From the NCBI GenBank assembly GCA_900542155.1, contig UQMD01000031.1:1-17270 (forward strand): a stretch of DNA of 17,270 nucleotides. The letters are read 5' to 3'. Both the position numbers and the translations under genes were made by a program. The notes under the pieces were generated by a model, which saw nothing but the letters and a program-made list of their open reading frames with translations, did no database searches and was not told the DNA's origin. The DNA comes from an uncultured Collinsella sp. GTDB taxonomy: Bacteria; Actinomycetota; Coriobacteriia; Coriobacteriales; Coriobacteriaceae. Positions 13,263 through 17,270 of the stretch are shown piece by piece; the stretch's first letter is position 1; every line of letters starts with the position of its first letter.

Positions 13263-15722
13263 ATGCATATGCCGAGCAAAATCGAAAAGAAGCAAGCCGC
13301 CGCAAAGCTGCGCAAACCGCCGCGCGACTTCTCGTATACGCAGAACCGAGAGCTCAGCTGGCTACGCTTTGATAACCGCGTGCTTGACGAAGCCTTCGAT
13401 GAGTCTGTGCCACTGTTCGAGCGCCTTAAGTTCGTCTCGATCTTCGAGTCAAACCTCGACGAGTTTCTCATGGTGCGCGTGGGCGGCTTGTCCGATCTGG
13501 CAGAGCTCAAAAAACAGCCCGTCGACAACAAGAGCAATATGACCGCCTCCGAACAGGTCGATGCTGTCATGGCAGAGCTGCCCGGGCTCCTTACCCGCTG
13601 GGAGTCGATCTTTAAGAGCATCGAGGACAAGCTCGACACTCTGGGCGTTCACCGCGCCCGCATCGATTCGCTTACGCCCGAGGAACATACCTTTGTAACC
13701 CGCTACTTCCAGGCCTACGTATCACCGGTCATCTCGCCACTGGTCATCGACCCGCGCCATCCCTTCCCCAACCTGCGCAACGGCGCGCTCTATCTGGCTT
13801 GTGGCCTGGACGGCATCACCGACGAGGAGAGCCTGCTGGGCCTTATCGAGATTCCCGCCTCGATGAACCGCGTGGTCGAAATCCCCTCGCCCACCGGCAC
13901 CTACTCCTACATTCTGCTCGAGGACGTCATCCTCGCCTGCCTGGACAGCTGCTTCGGCTCCTATAAGCCGCTCGACCGCGCGCTCATCCGCGTCACCCGC
14001 AACGCCGACATCGATCCGGACGGCGAGGGCGTCGAGGAGGAAGAGGATTACCGCCAGCACATGAAGCGCATCCTCAAGAAGCGTCTGCGCCTGCAGCCGG
14101 TGGTGCTCGCCGTATCGGGCTCGCTCGAAAAGCCAACGCTCAAGACCATCCGCAAAGCGCTCGAGCTTTCGCGCCGCTCGGTTTTTACCTGCGATATCCC
14201 GCTCAACCTGGGCTATGTCTTTGGCATCGAGGGCAAAATTCCCGAGCACCTGCGCAACGAGCTCCTCTTTACGCCGTTTAAGCCGCAGCCCAACCCCACC
14301 ATCGACATGTCCCGCTCCATTCGCGAGCAGGTGCTGCAGGGCGACAAGTTGCTCTTTTACCCCTACGAGGCCATGAATCCGTTCCTGGACCTGGTACACG
14401 AGGCCGCCTACGACCCCGAGTGCATCTCGCTGCGCATCACGCTCTACCGCGTGGCCAAGCAGAGTCGTCTGTGCGAGTCGTTGATTGACGCCGCCGAGAA
14501 CGGCAAAGAGGTCACGGTGCTCATGGAGCTCCGCGCGCGCTTTGACGAGCAAAATAACATCGAGTGGGCAGAGCGTCTGGAAGAAGCGGGCTGCACCGTT
14601 ATCTATGGCTCCGAGGGCTTTAAATGCCACTCAAAGATCTGCCAGCTCACCTATCGCGAGGGCATGGCGCTCACCCGACTCACGCTTTTGGGTACCGGTA
14701 ACTTTAACGAGAAGACGGCCAAGCTCTACAGCGACTTTATGCTCATGACCGCCCATCCCGGGATCGGCGAAGACGCCAACCTGTTCTTCCGCAACCTGTC
14801 GCTGGGCAACTTGCGCGGCGACTACCGCTTTTTGGGCGTGGCGCCCGTCGGCCTTAAGCCACTCATCATGCGCGGTCTGGACCGCGAGATCCAACGCGCT
14901 CTCGCCGGCGAGCCCGCGCGCGTATTCTTTAAGCTCAACTCGTTGACTGACCGCGAGGTCATCGACAAGATCGCCGAGGCATCGTGTGCCGGTGTGCGCG
15001 TGGACATGATCATCCGCGGCATCTCGTGCCTGAAGCCCAACATTGCGGGCAAGACCGAAAACGTGCACGTACGTTCTATCGTCGGACGCTTCTTGGAGCA
15101 CGCGCGCGTCTATGCCTTCGGCGTGGACTCGGACATGATCTACCTGAGCTCTGCCGACATGATGACGCGCAACACCGAGCATCGCGTAGAGATCGCCTTC
15201 CCCGTGCTCGACCCCACCTGCCGCGCGCTGGTGCACGAGTACATGGGCGTGCAGCTGCGCGACAACGTGAAGGCACGCAGCCTGACGAGCGACGGCACCT
15301 GGGTTCCCGTAGAGCGAAAAGAGGGTGAGAAGCCCTTTAACTCGCAGGAGTTCCTGTTGGAGCGCGCTTATCGCAACGCCGAGTCCGCAGCCGTGGCTTC
15401 GGAGCCCGTCGCCAAAGCAAAACCGGAATCCGCACCTGTTCTGGGCCCCAAGCCCAAGCCCCAGGCGGACGTTCCCAAGGTCCAGAAGGTCCAGGCAACC
15501 GTCATTGAACCCGACCTGGAATCCGAACCTGAGCCTGCGCCTCAGCCCCAGCCCCAGCCTCGGCCGCAGACCGTCAAGTCCGCGCCCCATGCAAGCGCCC
15601 GCCGCGAGAAACCCGCCGGCAAGACCAAGGCCATCGAGCGCCATCGCCCCGGCCGCGTGCGTATGGGTCTGGGCCTGATCGGCTTAGGCCTTAAGACGCT
15701 CATTACCGGCAAGACGAAATAG
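13263..15722 (+). CDS. ppk1: Polyphosphate kinase 1 with an atypical C-terminal tail
   Basis: PPK1 reversibly transfers the ATP gamma-phosphate to inorganic polyphosphate. The protein has 819 residues; most relatives end near 690-720. The N-terminal domain starts with NRELSWLRFDNRVLDEA (28-44) and SNLDEFLMVRVGGL (63-76). The two phospholipase-D-like catalytic halves carry the phosphorylated His456 (CHSK) and the second essential His613 (FLEHARVYAFG); their spacing of 157 equals that of E. coli His435 and His592. After about residue 700 comes an Ala/Pro/Gln/Glu-rich tail with a PQPQPQPRPQ run (759-769) and a basic, Gly/Leu-rich end (796-819). The start is taken at 13263; ATG at 13269 is equally possible because neither has a strong ribosome binding site. 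A terminator follows, so it is probably monocistronic. Confidence 0.95.
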   Translation: MHMPSKIEKKQAAAKLRKPPRDFSYTQNRELSWLRFDNRVLDEAFDESVPLFERLKFVSIFESNLDEFLMVRVGGLSDLAELKKQPVDNKSNMTASEQVDAVMAELPGLLTRWESIFKSIEDKLDTLGVHRARIDSLTPEEHTFVTRYFQAYVSPVISPLVIDPRHPFPNLRNGALYLACGLDGITDEESLLGLIEIPASMNRVVEIPSPTGTYSYILLEDVILACLDSCFGSYKPLDRALIRVTRNADIDPDGEGVEEEEDYRQHMKRILKKRLRLQPVVLAVSGSLEKPTLKTIRKALELSRRSVFTCDIPLNLGYVFGIEGKIPEHLRNELLFTPFKPQPNPTIDMSRSIREQVLQGDKLLFYPYEAMNPFLDLVHEAAYDPECISLRITLYRVAKQSRLCESLIDAAENGKEVTVLMELRARFDEQNNIEWAERLEEAGCTVIYGSEGFKCHSKICQLTYREGMALTRLTLLGTGNFNEKTAKLYSDFMLMTAHPGIGEDANLFFRNLSLGNLRGDYRFLGVAPVGLKPLIMRGLDREIQRALAGEPARVFFKLNSLTDREVIDKIAEASCAGVRVDMIIRGISCLKPNIAGKTENVHVRSIVGRFLEHARVYAFGVDSDMIYLSSADMMTRNTEHRVEIAFPVLDPTCRALVHEYMGVQLRDNVKARSLTSDGTWVPVERKEGEKPFNSQEFLLERAYRNAESAAVASEPVAKAKPESAPVLGPKPKPQADVPKVQKVQATVIEPDLESEPEPAPQPQPQPRPQTVKSAPHASARREKPAGKTKAIERHRPGRVRMGLGLIGLGLKTLITGKTK

Positions 15723-15732
15723 ACGTTTGTAG

Positions 15733-15774
15733 AAGCGCCCCGTATTTGAGGAATGCCTCAGGTACGGGGCGCTT
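15733..15774 (+). terminator. Strong terminator behind ppk
   Basis: AAGCGCCCCGTA (15733-15744) and TACGGGGCGCTT (15763-15774) form a perfect 12-bp stem. Inside it TGAGG and CCTCA make a second stem above a 2x2 internal loop. The plus strand continues with T residues (CTTTTCCC). It lies 10 nt after the stop codon. Confidence 0.9.
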
Positions 15775-15823
15775 TTCCCTGCTACCATGGTTGCGGACAA
15801 CAACGCGAATGACAGGCAGGAAT

Positions 15824-17137
15824 ATGAAGCTCACCATAGAATCGATGACGTATGGCGCCGATGGTCTGGCGCACGCCGACAACGGCAAGGCCGTATTTGT
15901 GCAGGGCGCCGTGGCGGGCGATACCGTCGAGGTCGAAATCGTGCAGGACGGCAAGTCGTTTATGCGCGCCCGCGCCACCGAGATTCTTGAGCCGAGCCCC
16001 GATCGAATTCAGCCTCCCTGCCCCTTCGTGGGCGTCTGCGGTGGCTGCTCGTGGGGCAATCTCTCGCGCACCGCTCAGCTTGCCGCCAAGGAGCAAAACC
16101 TGCGCTCCACGCTCGAGCGCATCGGCAAGTTCACCCCTGAGCAAGTCGACGAGCTGGTGCAGCCCATCCGCCACACCAAGGACGATTGGGGCTACCGCAA
16201 TAAAATTGAGCTCGAACCGACCGTCGTTAACGGCCGCGTTCGTCTTGGCATGCACGGCGTCGATCCCAGCAAGATCGTGACCGTCGATTCGTGCCCGCTG
16301 TTCGATAAGCGTTTTCCCAAGGCGCTCAAATCGGTCGTCGGCGCGCTTAACTATCTGAGCGGCAGCCACGACCTGGGCTTGGAGCGCGTGGGCATTCGCG
16401 CCTCGCGTCGCACCAAAGCGCTCGAGGTCGCGCTCTGGACGCCCACGGGCTCGTTCCCGCGCTCGCAAGTCTCGCGCGTGCTGGCAGACGCCGCACACCC
16501 CACGAGCATAGTGCGCGTTATGAGCAAGGGTGAGAAGAAGGCCCGCCGCGTCTCCAAGGTTGAGATGCTCGCCGGTGAGGGCTCGTGGACCGAGAACATC
16601 GCTGACGGCCAGATGCGCCTGTCCGCCCCATCGTTTTTCCAAGTCAATACCAAGGGCGCCGAGATTTTGATTGAGCTCGTTATGGACGCCCTCGACCCGC
16701 AGGAAGACGAGCTGGCCGTGGACCTGTACTGCGGTGCCGGTACCTTTACCCTGCCGCTCGCCCGCCGCTGCGACTTTGTTGCCGCCGTCGAGGCCTACGG
16801 TCCGGCCGTGCGCGACCTGCGCCGTAACCTCGAGATCAACAAACTCGACAACGTCGACGTCATCGGCGGCGATGCCGTGCGCGAGTTCCCCGATCAGGAC
16901 GCCGATGTCCTGGTGGTCGACCCGCCGCGTGCAGGCCTCGCCCCCGAGGCGATCGACCTTATCGCCAGCACGAGTGCTCGCGATGTCGCCTACGTGAGCT
17001 GCGACCCGGCCACCCTGGCGCGCGATCTCAAACGCTTTGTCGAAGAAGGCACCTTCTCCCCCGTAAAGATCACGCCAGTCGACCTGTTCCCGCAAACCTT
17101 CCACTGCGAAACCGTCGTCCACCTCAAGCGCAACTAA
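15824..17137 (+). CDS. rlmD: 23S rRNA (uracil-C5)-methyltransferase, RlmD/RumA family
   Basis: This SAM-dependent enzyme family puts a methyl group on C5 of uridine in 23S rRNA. In the 437-residue protein, residues 1-55 form a TRAM RNA-binding domain. Four cysteines, Cys66, Cys72, Cys75 and Cys157, match the 4Fe-4S ligand pattern. The methyltransferase domain shows FFQVN (271-275), SAM motif DLYCGAGTF (300-308), DPPR (366-369), the nucleophile Cys393 in SCDPATLARDL, and a C-terminal FHCET with Glu429 as likely base. The start at 15824 is chosen for AGGCAGGA just upstream; an open extension begins inside the ppk terminator. Gram-positive members may modify two positions (RlmCD), so the exact target uridine is uncertain. 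TGCTACCAT at 15783 may be an extended -10. Confidence 0.9.
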   Translation: MKLTIESMTYGADGLAHADNGKAVFVQGAVAGDTVEVEIVQDGKSFMRARATEILEPSPDRIQPPCPFVGVCGGCSWGNLSRTAQLAAKEQNLRSTLERIGKFTPEQVDELVQPIRHTKDDWGYRNKIELEPTVVNGRVRLGMHGVDPSKIVTVDSCPLFDKRFPKALKSVVGALNYLSGSHDLGLERVGIRASRRTKALEVALWTPTGSFPRSQVSRVLADAAHPTSIVRVMSKGEKKARRVSKVEMLAGEGSWTENIADGQMRLSAPSFFQVNTKGAEILIELVMDALDPQEDELAVDLYCGAGTFTLPLARRCDFVAAVEAYGPAVRDLRRNLEINKLDNVDVIGGDAVREFPDQDADVLVVDPPRAGLAPEAIDLIASTSARDVAYVSCDPATLARDLKRFVEEGTFSPVKITPVDLFPQTFHCETVVHLKRN

Positions 17138-17176
17138 CCCAACTGCTCGAACCCACCGCCCAAATGATTTTTCTGG

Positions 17177-17254
17177 GACGGGGATTTAATAATCATTCGG
17201 TACACAATGATTATTAAAGGCTCTGTTAGACCAGGATTGACATTCCGCCCCGTC
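17177..17254. repeat. Nested inverted repeat at the right edge
   Basis: TTTAATAATCATT (17185-17197) and AATGATTATTAAA (17206-17218) form a perfect 13-bp AT-rich inverted repeat with an 8-nt loop. Outside it, GACGGGG (17177-17183) and CCCCGTC (17248-17254) are also complementary. It lies 40 bp after the methyltransferase stop, yet lacks a U-tract, so a plain terminator is not convincing. An operator, a small non-autonomous repeat element or a structured RNA are alternatives. The window ends 16 bp later. Confidence 0.5.
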
Positions 17255-17270
17255 ATCTTCTTGCGATTGC

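Noticed and set aside
13722..15644. Long minus-strand frames over ppk (13722-14630 and 14631-15644)
   Set aside because: They are the antisense of conserved PPK1 sequence with low-complexity composition.
15782..17122. 446-codon minus-strand frame over the rRNA methyltransferase gene
   Set aside because: Antisense shadow of a gene with full catalytic motifs; no recognisable domain or ribosome binding site.

Overview
The window looks like chromosomal DNA of a moderately GC-rich, anaerobic, Gram-positive gut-type actinobacterium. The coding style, GTG/ATG starts with purine-rich ribosome binding sites, and the mix of actinobacterial and fermentative genes suggest class Coriobacteriia, probably Collinsella or a close relative. 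This placement is inference from recognition; no database was searched.

Layout. Positions 1-326 hold an operator cluster at the left edge (a LexA/SOS-like palindrome between two copies of an 11-bp repeat) and the terminator of the first gene. Then, all on the minus strand, come xerD-like tyrosine recombinase, pyrG (CTP synthase), a small winged-helix regulator and a DUF1846 protein. The left part is housekeeping, with a clear hairpin terminator behind xerD, the regulator and the DUF1846 gene.

Positions 5665-12713, also minus strand, form an arginine deiminase (ADI) locus. It contains two arginine deiminase genes, an ArcT-type aminotransferase, a catabolic-type ornithine carbamoyltransferase and a YfcC-family transporter that probably exchanges arginine for ornithine. 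Arginine would enter, be deiminated to citrulline and ammonia by ArcA, and citrulline would be split to ornithine and carbamoyl phosphate by ArcB. The ATP-forming carbamate kinase (arcC) is not in the window.

The striking feature is the arcA pair. The two copies appear identical over 1274 bp (8389-9662 and 11464-12737), yet the promoters just beyond the identity edge have diverged. This pattern suggests gene conversion or another homogenising process. Both promoters keep tandem GAACGG boxes exactly 21 bp apart, a -10 element at the same distance, and a leader hairpin of different sequence. A third pair of related boxes with the same 21-bp period lies in the arcT-arcA1 gap, in the opposite orientation. 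It sits ahead of a possible -10 and a terminator, so a short plus-strand RNA is possible.

On the right, plus strand, are ppk1 (polyphosphate kinase with an unusual Pro/Gln-rich C-terminal tail) with a strong terminator, and an RlmD/RumA-type 23S rRNA uracil methyltransferase. The right edge holds a nested inverted repeat.
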